The notes: generated from the letters alone by a model not told the origin. A DNA stretch of 64,000 bases from Variovorax sp. J22P240 (GCF_030316855.1 NZ_JASZYR010000007.1:62001-126000); one strand, 5' to 3'. Shown: positions 24,949-33,992, counted from the stretch's first letter. Translations and numbers: made by a program.

Positions 24949-25947
24949 ATGAACCACGGCAACAACCAGCGGCTCTTCATCAACGAAGTCGCCACCCGGG
25001 ACGGCTTCCAGATGGAGCCTCACTTCATCCCGACTGACGACAAGATCGCGTTGATCGACCGGCTCGGCACGCTGGGCTACTCGAAGATCGAGGTGACCTC
25101 CTTCACGTCGCCAAAGGCCATCCCGGCGCTGCGCGACGGCGAGGAAGTCATGGCGCGCATTGCCCGCAAGCCGGGCGTGGTCTACACCGCGCTGGTGCCG
25201 AACCTGCGCGGCGCGGAGCGAGCGCTCGACGTCCGTATCGACGAGTTCAACATCGTCATGTCGACCAGCGAGACACACAACCTGAGCAACCTGCGAATGA
25301 CGCGCGAGCGATCGTTCGCGCAGTTAGGCGAAGTGATCGCATTGGCGCGCGGCGCGGTCGTGCCGGTGAACGTGTCGCTGTCGTGTGTGTTCGGCTGCCC
25401 GATGGAAGGCGAAGTGCCGCAAGAAACGGTGCTCGGCTGGATCGACCGTTTCGCCGAACTGGCGGTCAAGGGCATCACCCTGTGCGACACGACGGGCATG
25501 GCCTACCCCACCCAGGTTCAATCACTGTGCGGGGCGGCGATGACGCGTCATCCCCAACTGGAATTCACGGCGCACTTCCATAACACCCGGGCGATGGGCC
25601 TGGTGAACAGCGTGGCGGCGGTGGAAGCCGGCATCCGGCGCTTCGACATGTCGCTGGGCGGCATCGGCGGATGCCCCTACGCGCCAGGCGCTACGGGCAA
25701 CGTCGCGACCGAGGACGTCGTGCACATGCTCCAGTGCATGGGCTACGACACTGGAATGGATCTCGACGGCCTGATCGGCGCCGCGGCGCAGGTCGCTCAC
25801 CTCGTGCGGCACGACCTGTCGAGCCAGTTGCCGAGAGCCGGCCATCGCCTGACCAAGCATCAGCCCCCTGCGGACTTCGCCGAGATCGTCGCCCGCGCGG
25901 CTGCAAGGCAAAGCGCAAAGGGCAGCGCAAAGGAGACCCTGGCGTGA
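24949..25947 (+). CDS. Hydroxymethylglutaryl-CoA lyase family enzyme
   Basis: The 332-residue TIM-barrel lyase of the HMGL/DRE group has the start INEVATRDGFQME, the metal-binding HFHNTRAMGL and the signature GGIGGCPYAPGATGNVATED with the catalytic cysteine. Such enzymes cleave HMG-CoA to acetyl-CoA and acetoacetate, or related 3-hydroxyacyl-CoAs. The ATG at 24949 has AAGGAG 8 bp upstream and lies 17 bp after the CoA-transferase stop. The stop overlaps the next start (GTGA). Activation by the CoA-transferase followed by cleavage here makes a coherent two-step pathway. Confidence 0.92.
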   Translation: MNHGNNQRLFINEVATRDGFQMEPHFIPTDDKIALIDRLGTLGYSKIEVTSFTSPKAIPALRDGEEVMARIARKPGVVYTALVPNLRGAERALDVRIDEFNIVMSTSETHNLSNLRMTRERSFAQLGEVIALARGAVVPVNVSLSCVFGCPMEGEVPQETVLGWIDRFAELAVKGITLCDTTGMAYPTQVQSLCGAAMTRHPQLEFTAHFHNTRAMGLVNSVAAVEAGIRRFDMSLGGIGGCPYAPGATGNVATEDVVHMLQCMGYDTGMDLDGLIGAAAQVAHLVRHDLSSQLPRAGHRLTKHQPPADFAEIVARAAARQSAKGSAKETLA

Positions 25948-26324
25948 TCGACCATCTCGACCATTTGGTGCTCACCACCGCCGACGAGCAAGCATGCGTC
26001 GCCTTCTACGTCGAAGGATTGGGCATGACGCTCGAATCATTCGGCGAGGGACGCAAGGCGTTCCGCTTCGGCAACCAGAAGATCAACCTGCACGTCAAAG
26101 GCAAGGAGTTCGAGCCGAAGGCGCACCTGCCGGTGCCGGGTGCGCTGGACCTGTGCTTCATCGCCAGCCTGCCGCTGGACGACGTGATCGCGACCCTGAA
26201 GCACAAGGGCCTCGCGATCATCGAAGGGCCTGTGATGCGCACCGGTGCGGTGTCGCGCATTCGCTCCGTGTACTTGCGCGATCCGGACCTGAACCTGATC
26301 GAGATCTCCGAGGTGGTGTCATGA
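25944..26324 (+). CDS. VOC-family (glyoxalase/dioxygenase fold) protein
   Basis: The 126-residue single-domain VOC protein has the first module DHLVLTTADEQACVAFYVEG, the middle FRFGNQKINLHVKG and the final YLRDPDLNLIEISEV with a metal-ligand glutamate. Metal ligands of the fold (His in the first strand, Glu in the last) are in place, so it should bind a divalent metal as an isomerase, lyase or dioxygenase. The GTG at 25944 overlaps the upstream stop and the stop overlaps the next ATG, so it is translationally coupled on both sides. The substrate is unknown. Confidence 0.87.
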   Translation: MIDHLDHLVLTTADEQACVAFYVEGLGMTLESFGEGRKAFRFGNQKINLHVKGKEFEPKAHLPVPGALDLCFIASLPLDDVIATLKHKGLAIIEGPVMRTGAVSRIRSVYLRDPDLNLIEISEVVS

Positions 26325-27277
26325 AGGTGGTCTTTCTGGACGCGGCGACGCTGCCTCAGGCCCTCGCCTTCGATGACGGCCTGGGCATCGACTACCACCC
26401 CTACGACACGACTTCGCCCGCGGAAGTCGGCGAGCGCATCGCCGGCGCGACGGTGGTCATCACCAACAAGATCCGGCTTGACGGCGGGCCGCTTCGGGCC
26501 GCGCGGCGCTTGCGACTCGTGGCCGTCGCTGCAGCCGGCACGGACAACATCGATGTCGAGGCGGCCGAAGCTCTGGGTATCCGCGTGCAGAACGTCCCCG
26601 ACTATGGAAGCGAGTCCGTCGCCGAGCACGCGATTGCCACGCTGTTCGCCTTGCGCCGCGAGATCGTGACGTACGCCGCCGCGGCGCGGGACGGTCGATG
26701 GACGGCATCCCGCCACTTCTGCTGGACCGGACCTCGCATCCGCGACCTCGGTGGCTCGCGCTTCGGCATCGTCGGCCGCGGCCGCATCGGCGAGGCGGCT
26801 GCAAGACTCGCGCGTGGCGTCGGCATGACCGTGCACTTTGCACAGACACCCGGGACGGCGTGCAAGGACGACGAACTCCCGCTCGACGACATCCTGTCGC
26901 AGTCCGATGCAATCACGCTTCACGTGCCTTTGACGCCAGGCACGAAGGGGTTGATCAACGCCGAATCGCTGGCGCGGATGAAACCCGACGCGGTGCTCAT
27001 CAACACCGGCCGCGGCGCGCTGGTCGACCCCGCCGCGCTGGCCGACGCGCTTCGCAGTGGCTCGATTGCGGGTGCGGCCATCGACGTGCTGGAAGTGGAG
27101 CCGCCGGCATCGGGGCACCCACTGATCGACGGCAACGTTCCCAACCTCCTGCTGACGCCGCACGTCGCCTGGGCCAGCGACCGCGCTCAGGCCCGGCTGG
27201 CCACTCGCCTGCAGGAACTCGTGACGCAACAGGCCCGCCTTTCCTCAACACGACATCCACCGGAGACAAACCCATGA
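26321..27277 (+). CDS. D-2-hydroxyacid dehydrogenase (hydroxypyruvate reductase-like)
   Basis: The 318-residue NAD(P)-dependent enzyme has the Rossmann motif FGIVGRGRIGEAAAR, the catalytic arginine region NTGRGALVDPAAL, the glutamate in DVLEVEPP and the histidine in LLTPHVAWAS. VPDYGSESVAEHAIATLFAL is the usual helix before the cofactor domain. It interconverts 2-oxoacids and D-2-hydroxyacids. The start and stop overlap both neighbours by four bases. Its place in an operon with CoA-transferase and lyase suggests conversion of a 2-hydroxy-acid precursor or side product. Confidence 0.92.
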   Translation: MKVVFLDAATLPQALAFDDGLGIDYHPYDTTSPAEVGERIAGATVVITNKIRLDGGPLRAARRLRLVAVAAAGTDNIDVEAAEALGIRVQNVPDYGSESVAEHAIATLFALRREIVTYAAAARDGRWTASRHFCWTGPRIRDLGGSRFGIVGRGRIGEAAARLARGVGMTVHFAQTPGTACKDDELPLDDILSQSDAITLHVPLTPGTKGLINAESLARMKPDAVLINTGRGALVDPAALADALRSGSIAGAAIDVLEVEPPASGHPLIDGNVPNLLLTPHVAWASDRAQARLATRLQELVTQQARLSSTRHPPETNP

Positions 27278-28242
27278 ATACCGCTTACCTCGCTTCGCTT
27301 GCCGCAATCGCCTCATCGATCTGCGCCTCTCCAGCACAAGCCGACACCTATCCATCCAAGCCGATCACCATTGTCGTTCCGAGTGCTGCGGCCGGTTCGA
27401 CGGACATCATGGCCCGCATGATTGGCGATCAGTTGGGCAAGGCGCTGGGCCAGTCGGTCATCGTCGATAACAAGCCCGGCGCAAGCGGCAACATCGGCAC
27501 CGAGGCGGTCGCGCGCGCCGCACCTGACGGCTACACACTGCTCATGCAGTACTCCGGCTATCACGTCGGCAACCCGGCGCTGTTCCCGCAGATCCGCTGG
27601 AAGACGAGCGACTTCGCGCCGATCGCGCTGGTCATGCGGGCGCCACACGTGATCGCAGTGAGCGGCACGCTGCCGGCCACGAACCTCAAGGAGTTGATCT
27701 CCAGCGGTCAGAAGAACGGCAAGGGGCTTTTCTTTGCGTCGTCGGGCAATGGCTCGATCCAGCACATCGCCGGCGAGATGTTCGCGCGACAGGCCAAGGT
27801 GCAGGCCGCGCATGTTCCCTACAAGGGTGCCGGTCCGGTCGTGACCGACCTGATCAGCGGGCAGGTCGACATGTTCATCACCACCCCGCCTTCGGTCATC
27901 GGGCAGGTGCAGGCCGGCAAGATCAAGGCGATGGCCTATGCCGGACCCAAGCGCCATCCGTCGATGCCGACGGTACCCACAACCGCCGAAGCGGGGCTGC
28001 CCGGGTACGAGGTCGAGTCGTGGTTCGCCTTGTTTGCGCCTGCCAAGACGCCTCCTGAAATCGTCGCGCGCCTCACCGCTCAGGTCAAGACCATCGTCGA
28101 AAGCGAGACCTTCAGGAAGAAGGTCGAAGACCAGGGCGCCTTCGCGGCCTACATGGACCCGCCGGCCCTTGGCAAATTCGTCGACCAGGAAACAGCCCTT
28201 TGGGCGAAGGTGATTAAGGACGGAAACATCAAGCCGGACTGA
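27274..28242 (+). CDS. TctC/Bug-family solute-binding receptor (CoA-transferase operon)
   Basis: The 322-residue periplasmic receptor has a signal peptide to about residue 23 (SPAQA). Bug blocks include PITIVVPSAAAGSTDIMAR, QSVIVDNKPGASGNIGTEAV, AHVPYKGAGPVVTDLISGQV and MPTVPTTAEAGLPGYE. It ends a coupled five-gene operon and overlaps the dehydrogenase stop (ATGA). It probably recognises the acid degraded by the operon. No TctA or TctB permease is present here. Confidence 0.92.
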   Translation: MNTAYLASLAAIASSICASPAQADTYPSKPITIVVPSAAAGSTDIMARMIGDQLGKALGQSVIVDNKPGASGNIGTEAVARAAPDGYTLLMQYSGYHVGNPALFPQIRWKTSDFAPIALVMRAPHVIAVSGTLPATNLKELISSGQKNGKGLFFASSGNGSIQHIAGEMFARQAKVQAAHVPYKGAGPVVTDLISGQVDMFITTPPSVIGQVQAGKIKAMAYAGPKRHPSMPTVPTTAEAGLPGYEVESWFALFAPAKTPPEIVARLTAQVKTIVESETFRKKVEDQGAFAAYMDPPALGKFVDQETALWAKVIKDGNIKPD

Positions 28243-28728
28243 GCCACACTTTGACGAGACCCGAAAGATGAAGAGGTAAATAATCTTGCTTCGGAATCGC
28301 CAACCGAGCGGTCCTTCGCTTCGCGCTGACCTACGACTTTGATCGGCCACGAGCGGCCCTTGGCGAACGGCAGCTCCCGGGCAGTTCACGCACACGGTTG
28401 CGAGTCCAAAGGTGGCGCTGGTCGAGCGATGAAGCTCCCCACTCCTTGGGATGCGCGATTCGCAGCAGTGATGCTAGATTGCCCGCTTGAGTCGCTCAGA
28501 CGTCCACCGCAAGGGGATCCGATCCATGGCCTACACGCGTCTTTGTCGCAGCGGCAGCTTGTCCACCTGCGGCACCGCTTCCCGAGCACCGTGCGCCAGG
28601 TGCGCCACAGCAAGCGCGCCGCTGCAGGTTGCGCAGTATTCCGGCGCCAGACTCGCCGGCGTGGCGACGCAGCATCTCGCGGCGGCGCTGAGTTGGGCGT
28701 CGCTTTGCAGCAGGGGCACTAGGTGACC
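28243..28728. other. Intergenic, nothing certain
   Basis: This stretch of about 485 bp between the TctC stop and the DUF3892 gene contains open frames of up to 128 codons without recognisable homology. A TGCTAGATT around 28470 could be an extended -10 box for the following gene. Confidence 0.4.
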
Positions 28729-29883
28729 ATGTCCGCCGTCCCCATCGCCGTCGCGTTCCACAGCCTCTTCTGCTTCCACGGCTCTGACGAGAGCGATTCC
28801 GAACCATATCTGTGGTGCATCGGCTTCTCGCTGGGCGGGCGCAACATCACCCACGCGCCAGACGCGCCGCGGCTCAGCGGCTCGCCCGAATTCTTCTTCT
28901 CGCCCGGCAGCCATGGCAGCATCGGCGGCCCGATGGGCATCGGCGCGAACCGCATCATCCCCCCCTCGGTGGGGCGCTTCAACACGACGCTGGAGCCTAT
29001 CGTGCTCAACGCGGCGGGCCGCACGATAGAAGTGCCGGGCACGGTGGGCCTCATCGGCATCCTGCTCGAGGAGGACGCCACGTCCGATGAAGGCGCCGAT
29101 GCAGCCCATGCGGCGATCAACGAGCTCGTGCGCATCGAGATGCAGGAGGCCCTCGACGACATCAGCATGGCCGGCGTCGGTGCAGAGGTCCTGCAGGCCA
29201 TGGCCGCCGGCAAATCGCCCGAGGCCGCCGCGAGCGCGATCTTCGAGGGGCGCGTCGACCGACTGGTCCAGCGCATCCAGCGCTATGCGCGCTCCACCGC
29301 GGTCGACGCGATCGTCTCCAAGCTCAGTTTCCCCGGCGCGATCGTCGAAGGCGCAGACCCGGACGAGTTCCTGGGCGTGAGCGTCAACATCTTCAACCTA
29401 GCCGATCTCGACCAGACCACGCATACCCAACGTCGCGAGATCGCCGACCGCATCACGCAGCCCGAGGTCCACCCCGAGGCCTCGGACTTCAACTACAACA
29501 TCCATGGCGAGGCTTGGCGCCGCGTCGAGAAGTTCACGACGCCGATCACCGACCAGGTGCCGCCGGGGCGCCGGCAGGTCACCGGCATCAACCGCCAGGG
29601 ACGCCCGCCCAGGCTCTTCATCGCGCACCTGGGCGGGCGCTTTGCGGACGGATCGCCCTGGCTGTTGACCCGCGGTCAGGTGATGAACATGCTGAGCGCG
29701 AAAACGCACACCTTCTTCGTGCGCGGCGAGTCGGGCGCAGAGGCCGACGTAATCATCCAGCCCGACCCGTTCAATCCGCAGTTCCCGTCTGTCACCACGG
29801 TGGCCGACAACGACCCGAGCAACAACCTGGGCCGGCTGCCGCAGTGCCCGCTGGCGATCGACCATCTGCGTCCGGCCGACTGA
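28729..29883 (+). CDS. Protein of unknown function with C-terminal DUF3892 domain
   Basis: The 384-residue cytoplasmic-looking protein has no signal peptide. The last 95 residues resemble DUF3892: TGINRQGR, then IAHLGGRFADGSPWLLTRGQ, a THTFFVRGESG strand and a PSNNLGRLPQCP end. The N-terminal 280 residues show no family I recognise: a beta-rich start (LFCFHGSDESDSEPYLWCIG) and a helical middle (about 120-200) rich in Ala and Glu. The ATG at 28729 has AGG 5 bp upstream; a GTG two codons earlier is also possible. It stands alone between a catabolic operon and a cupin gene. Confidence 0.75.
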   Translation: MSAVPIAVAFHSLFCFHGSDESDSEPYLWCIGFSLGGRNITHAPDAPRLSGSPEFFFSPGSHGSIGGPMGIGANRIIPPSVGRFNTTLEPIVLNAAGRTIEVPGTVGLIGILLEEDATSDEGADAAHAAINELVRIEMQEALDDISMAGVGAEVLQAMAAGKSPEAAASAIFEGRVDRLVQRIQRYARSTAVDAIVSKLSFPGAIVEGADPDEFLGVSVNIFNLADLDQTTHTQRREIADRITQPEVHPEASDFNYNIHGEAWRRVEKFTTPITDQVPPGRRQVTGINRQGRPPRLFIAHLGGRFADGSPWLLTRGQVMNMLSAKTHTFFVRGESGAEADVIIQPDPFNPQFPSVTTVADNDPSNNLGRLPQCPLAIDHLRPAD

Positions 29884-29902
29884 GCGCGCGCGGCGCGCGC
29901 TC
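29882..29902. terminator. GC hairpin after the DUF3892 gene
   Basis: A perfect 10-bp inverted repeat (GAGCGCGCGC / GCGCGCGCTC) with a one-base centre overlaps the stop codon. No T-run follows, so it may be a weak terminator or RNA 3-prime-end stabiliser. Confidence 0.5.
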
Positions 29903-30156
29903 AACTCCATCTCACCGCGACCCACAGGCCTCCAGCGTGCGGTCGGTGAAGCAGCTAAGCGAGCTCGGCTCCTGAGGTATGTATGGACGGCGGTCGCAAA
30001 TCGGTGAGCAGGTCGAACGTCCGGTGCTGGCCAACAACCGTACGATGTGGCCGACGGCTCGAACTGAAGCGCCGAGATCGACCACTTTAGGCCGTACGCG
30101 CGATTGCTACCGGGGCGATGCGGATGCTGCTGGGCGCGGCGCTGAGCTGCGGCCGT

Positions 30157-30627
30157 TCAGTTGAGAAACACCGTGTCGCCCGCTGGCTGTGGCGGGATTT
30201 TTATGGCGATGGCCTTGACCGGACCGCTGGTCACCACGCTGCCGCCGTGCGCCGTGCCCTTGGGGATGACGATCAAGGTCCCCGGCTTGAAATCCTTGCG
30301 CTCGCCGCCCAGCCACATCGCTCCGCTTCCCTCGATGATGTACTGAAGCTCGTCCGTCTTCGGGTGCATGTGCTTTCCCACATTGCCGGACTGGATGCCG
30401 ACCGTGGCGTTGTCCGTGGCGACCAAGCCCTTGGCGTTCATCTCGGCATTTGGCGTGGTAGGAAGATCGCCGTGATTCAGAGCCATCAGGTCGATCACGA
30501 CCGGCGCCAACGGAGTCGATTGAGCGTGCGCCTGCGACATCGCGTGGCGCGCCAGCGGCGACATGGCGACGCCGGCAACGAAGGAAGTGATGATGGCAAA
30601 GCCGAGGGTGGTCGCGGTGTAGCGCAT
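30157..30627 (-). CDS. Cupin-domain protein, exported
   Basis: The 156-residue protein has an N-terminal hydrophobic segment (GFAIITSFVAGVAM, then HAQS), which looks like a signal peptide or anchor, followed by a single cupin barrel. Cupin motif 1 is HMHPKTDELQYIIEGSG and motif 2 PGTLIVIPKGTAHGG; the His and Glu metal ligands are present. The function may be a metal-dependent periplasmic enzyme or sensor; the substrate is unknown. The ATG at 30627 begins the signal segment; an upstream frame extension is arginine-rich and was rejected. A 5-4-5 palindrome lies 26 bp upstream. Confidence 0.85.
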   Translation of the reverse strand: MRYTATTLGFAIITSFVAGVAMSPLARHAMSQAHAQSTPLAPVVIDLMALNHGDLPTTPNAEMNAKGLVATDNATVGIQSGNVGKHMHPKTDELQYIIEGSGAMWLGGERKDFKPGTLIVIPKGTAHGGSVVTSGPVKAIAIKIPPQPAGDTVFLN

Positions 30628-30652
30628 GGAGAGAGACGGCCGTGATTCAGTA

Positions 30653-30666
30653 CGTTTACGCAAACG
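30653..30666. promoter_or_regulatory. CGTTT-N4-AAACG inverted repeat upstream of the cupin gene
   Basis: This perfect 5-4-5 inverted repeat (CGTTTACGCAAACG) is 25 bp from the cupin start. The position suits an operator. It differs from the TTGAC-N4-GTCAA sites elsewhere in the window. Confidence 0.45.
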
Positions 30667-31221
30667 AGACAGCGTTCGACGTCTTCGTTCCAGGCCAGCA
30701 ACCGCCAAGCGGCTCGGCTGCGCTCGTACGACCAGCCCCTAGTGGCACAGGCTCGGCAGTAAGTTTCCGCGGTCCTGCGGTCAGTGCGGATGGCGCCATC
30801 GGCCAATGCGCGTAAAACATTGCCGCCATTCGCACACGATACCTCGCGCCGTCGAAGATCGGCGCGCTGCTCGCCACACAACTTGAACAACGGTCGGCCT
30901 CGCATACTTTGCCGTGGTGCTTCGAGCCTGGGGCGTAAAGAAAATCCGACGCAGCTCACACCGCGCCGGATCTGAACCCGACCAAGGGGCCCGGGGAGGA
31001 GTTCCAACTCGCCATTTCACTTTATCCGGGTCGCGACCGGAAATCTGTTCGAAAAGGTGTTTCTTGGGGTCGACCGGGTCCCGCTACATGTGAGCCCCGT
31101 CGGTCCCGAAATCTGGTCATCCATAGCAATGAACCCGGCGAGTAGCTGGACATCCCGGAACCTTGGTGCCTTGGACGATGCGTCGTGTGAGTGCTGTGCC
31201 AGCGATCTAAAGGAGCATTGA
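30667..31221. other. Non-coding or decayed DNA
   Basis: About 550 bp without a recognisable gene. Open frames exist on both strands but show no family motifs, signal peptides or good ribosome binding sites. Confidence 0.4.
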
Positions 31222-31373
31222 AATGAAGCTCGGGAGCGCGGGAGTCGATGCCAAGAAGATGGAGGCGGGCCATTGGGGCGGCCCACGCGAACCCGGTCGC
31301 TGACAACGGCACGAAGGAAGGTCAGCCAAAGAACCGGAGAGTGGAGATTGAAGTATTTGGGTTGGGAAAATGA
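31222..31373 (+). pseudogene. C-terminal remnant of an OmpA-domain protein
   Basis: After AAAGGAG an ATG frame reads SAGVDAKKMEAGHWGG. The +1-type shifted frame from 31287 reads ANPVADNGTKEGQPKNRRVE and ends EVFGLGK at 31371-31373. This is the standard end of the OmpA peptidoglycan-binding domain (usually GVDAKRLEA, GYGE, NPVADN, then KNRRVEI). One or more frame changes and loss of the upstream part make it a relic. It is on the opposite strand from the intact OmpA gene at 32886-33992. Confidence 0.75.
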
Positions 31374-32020
31374 GGATGCGTGCGGGCCCAGGTGTTCACC
31401 GAGAACCTTCGCTGAACTTCGGTTCGACGCTCTGCATCTTTCGGGGACGCCACTTCGCCGAGGCAGGTGTTTCCGCGATGTCGTGTGGTCGGCGACGAAG
31501 GCGGGCTTCGTATTCGCGCGCGGTCGTCCGCAAAGGGTGCTCGGCTGGAGGATGTCGTGCACACCGGCATGGAGACTCGAATGACCAGTGACCCGGCTCG
31601 GCCCCTTGTGAGGCCTGTTTGCTTCACGACAGGGGTGCAAGCGCAGTGCCAAGCCCGCTTGCCATTGCTTGTCGCAGTAGACGCCAGTCGAGTGGTTGAC
31701 ATTCAAGGTGGACTACCCCGAAGCCGACGGTCGTGTACTTCCGTTCATGGCCGGGACCGCGAGTTCGCAGCTGCTTCACAAAGCGGCCTGTCGAATGTCC
31801 ATCATGGCAGGCCGTTGTCCGCAGCCGCTGCATTCTGTTGAAAAACTCGCTGGAATTCTGGCTCGACTCGATTATGTTGATCGCATCTTCTTGACGGCTC
31901 GCCACTGCCAAGCAGCCGAAGGCACCGAAAAGTGGTCGTGTGCGCGGAGTGCACATCTTGCCACGGGATCCATGGCCCTGGGCTCAGAGGTGAATCGGGA
32001 ACACCATTCTTGGACCGCCA
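31374..32020. other. Non-coding or decayed DNA
   Basis: About 650 bp between the OmpA relic and the channel gene. There are long overlapping open frames on both strands, but none has recognisable domains and codon usage looks random. No gene is called. Confidence 0.4.
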
Positions 32021-32704
32021 CTACGTCCCGGAATCCTCTCTGCGCGGAGGGTAGACGCCGGCCAGGCGGGCGATCAGGATCGCAAGGAAGAGGCCCCCTA
32101 CAAGCTGCTCGAGCACGCACAGCCCGCGCGCGTACCGCTGTACCGGTACGGCGTCCCCGAAGCCGGTGCTGGTCAGCACGGTGAAACTGAAATAGAGCAA
32201 GTCGCCGATCGGCGGCGAAATGACGGCACCGCCGAACGCGAACGACCCCGGCTGAATATGGTTCGCCATCGCGTAGAGATACGCCCACAGCGCGCCGAGC
32301 ATGAGGTAGGCCGCCGCGGCGCCGTAGAGCTTGTCTGCCGTCATGACGTCATGCTGAAAGACGTAGCGCAGCAGGTATCCGATCGTTGCCGCGTAGAGCG
32401 CGGCGCCGAACATCCAGGAGTGCAGGAGAAACCGCGAGTCGCTTCCGTCTATTGCGAGCAGCTGAAATACCAGGGCCGGCGTCGCCAGGAGAAGCGCGAT
32501 CACGAACGACAGCTGGGTGCGCCCTATCGCGGCGACCGCTGCGATCACGACGAGGAGGTTGCCGCCGTTCAGCATGATCCGTCCGCGCGGCGTGGGCTCG
32601 AGCAGCAGCATCGCCATGATGAGCGCGAGCATCGCGACGAAGAGATAGAAGCAGCGCTGGTAGAACACCTGCGCGAGAGTCGTGCGCGCCCGGCCGATTG
32701 TCAT
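32021..32704 (-). CDS. Potassium-channel-like (Ion_trans_2) membrane protein
   Basis: The 227-residue inner-membrane protein has six predicted hydrophobic segments, the last two flanking a pore loop. The selectivity filter reads TVLTSTGFGDAVPV, a TxGFGD variant of the K+ filter TVGYGD. PPIGDLLYFSF precedes the filter, as in bacterial channels. No RCK/TrkA_N regulatory domain follows. The ATG at 32704 (MTIGRARTTLAQ) starts just before the first membrane segment. A second, smaller channel with a SLGYGD filter is encoded at 49042. Confidence 0.87.
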   Translation of the reverse strand: MTIGRARTTLAQVFYQRCFYLFVAMLALIMAMLLLEPTPRGRIMLNGGNLLVVIAAVAAIGRTQLSFVIALLLATPALVFQLLAIDGSDSRFLLHSWMFGAALYAATIGYLLRYVFQHDVMTADKLYGAAAAYLMLGALWAYLYAMANHIQPGSFAFGGAVISPPIGDLLYFSFTVLTSTGFGDAVPVQRYARGLCVLEQLVGGLFLAILIARLAGVYPPRREDSGT

Positions 32705-32885
32705 TTCCCTGCCCCTAGGAGCCCATGACAGAGGGCGAACGCGTTTCGCCGCGGCGCCCTCCCCAAGCCATAGCAGCCGTCTCCGTGGCGGCTCCAGCTG
32801 ATCGCCAGCCGATCAAGCCAACGGATTCACGTCGGTCGCTGTCGAGTGATCCTCATCTCTGCAGATCACTCAAGCTCGCGCACCC

Positions 32886-33992
32886 TTAGCCCGGCTGCTC
32901 GCCCGTGGCGCGGATATCCACTCGGCGGTTCGGCTCGAAGCAGGCAATGAGCGCAGTGCGGTTCCTGGCCTTGCCCTGGGCCCTGCAATCGGCTTCTGTG
33001 ATCTTGAGCTCCGAGAAACCGCGGCCTTCGGTCGTGATGATGTTGGCCGGCACGCCTTGGGCGACCAGGTAGTCGCGCACGGAGTTGGCCCGTGCCACGG
33101 ACAGGCGCTGGTTGAACTCGGCGCTGCCGATCGGATCGGTGTGCCCGACGATGGAGATCGCGCGCAGCCGGATGCCCGAGGCCTTGAGCTCCGCGAGCGT
33201 GTTGTCGATGCGGGTGCGGCCGGTAGGCGTCAAGTCCGACTTGGCGAACGCGAACGTGCCGTCGGCTTTGAGCTCGAAGGCGCGCGCCGCTGGCGGTGGC
33301 GGTGGGGGCGGTGGTATCGCCGCCCGCGGGGCGGGCGGCGGCGCCGCCTGCGCCACTTGGGGGGCGGGCCCGAAGGGGATCTGCAGGCCCACCGAGAACA
33401 GCCAGTCGTTCATGCTCGAGCGGCTATTGAGCCTGGTGTTGTTGGCGCTGTCGACATAGCGATAGCGTGCGTCGGCCACCAAGCGGCCCCAGGAGGAAAA
33501 CGGCCAGACGATGCCGAGGCCCGCGTTCGCCATGAAACTCGTGTGGCTGTCGCTGCCGAAAAGGGTCTCCACCTTGTTGTCGATGGCGCCGATGCCGCCC
33601 ACCAGGTACGGATGCACGCTGTTCGATTGCCAGCGGTTGATGCCCTGGCGGCCCAGGAAGAACCATTGCGCGTCGAGCGTGCCGCTCAGGTTCTTGAACT
33701 TGTCGTTGCTGTTGAAGACGCCGAAGGCGGTGCCGTACTTGCTGTCGAGCTCCTCGTACATGGCGCGCAGCTCGATGTTCCAGTTCGGGCTGATCGGCTT
33801 GCCGATCGCCACGCCCCCGCCCCAGCCGCTTTTGGCACCGCGGTCGCCGTCCGGGTCGACATAGGCGCCGAAGGGCGTGATGTACCACCGGTTGTCGTAG
33901 TACTGGTCCGCTGCGAAAGTGGTCTGCGCAAGGCAGGCACCATACGGGAGAGCAATCGCGCAGCAAGCTGCGAAGGTGCGACGATCAAACAT
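32886..33992 (-). CDS. OmpA-family outer membrane protein
   Basis: The 368-residue protein consists of a signal peptide (to about residue 22, ACLA), an eight-stranded-type beta-barrel (25-225, YYDNRWYITPFGAYVDPDGD at the start, DWLFSVGLQIPFG at the end), a Pro/Ala linker (about 227-250) and an OmpA peptidoglycan-binding domain. The last has ISIVGHTDPIGSAEFNQRLS, RANSVRDYLVAQGVPANII and PNRRVDI. It should link the outer membrane to the cell wall. GAGGAGG lies 5 bp before the ATG at 33992, fixing the start. A degraded copy of its own 5-prime end lies immediately upstream. Confidence 0.93.
   Translation of the reverse strand: MFDRRTFAACCAIALPYGACLAQTTFAADQYYDNRWYITPFGAYVDPDGDRGAKSGWGGGVAIGKPISPNWNIELRAMYEELDSKYGTAFGVFNSNDKFKNLSGTLDAQWFFLGRQGINRWQSNSVHPYLVGGIGAIDNKVETLFGSDSHTSFMANAGLGIVWPFSSWGRLVADARYRYVDSANNTRLNSRSSMNDWLFSVGLQIPFGPAPQVAQAAPPPAPRAAIPPPPPPPPAARAFELKADGTFAFAKSDLTPTGRTRIDNTLAELKASGIRLRAISIVGHTDPIGSAEFNQRLSVARANSVRDYLVAQGVPANIITTEGRGFSELKITEADCRAQGKARNRTALIACFEPNRRVDIRATGEQPG

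Noticed and set aside
28339..28722. 128-codon plus-strand frame before the DUF3892 gene
   Set aside because: No domain or start signal; amino-acid composition typical of a random frame in GC-rich DNA.
31017..31706. 229-codon minus-strand frame in a gene-poor stretch
   Set aside because: No recognisable domain, no ribosome binding site, and it overlaps the OmpA relic on the other strand.
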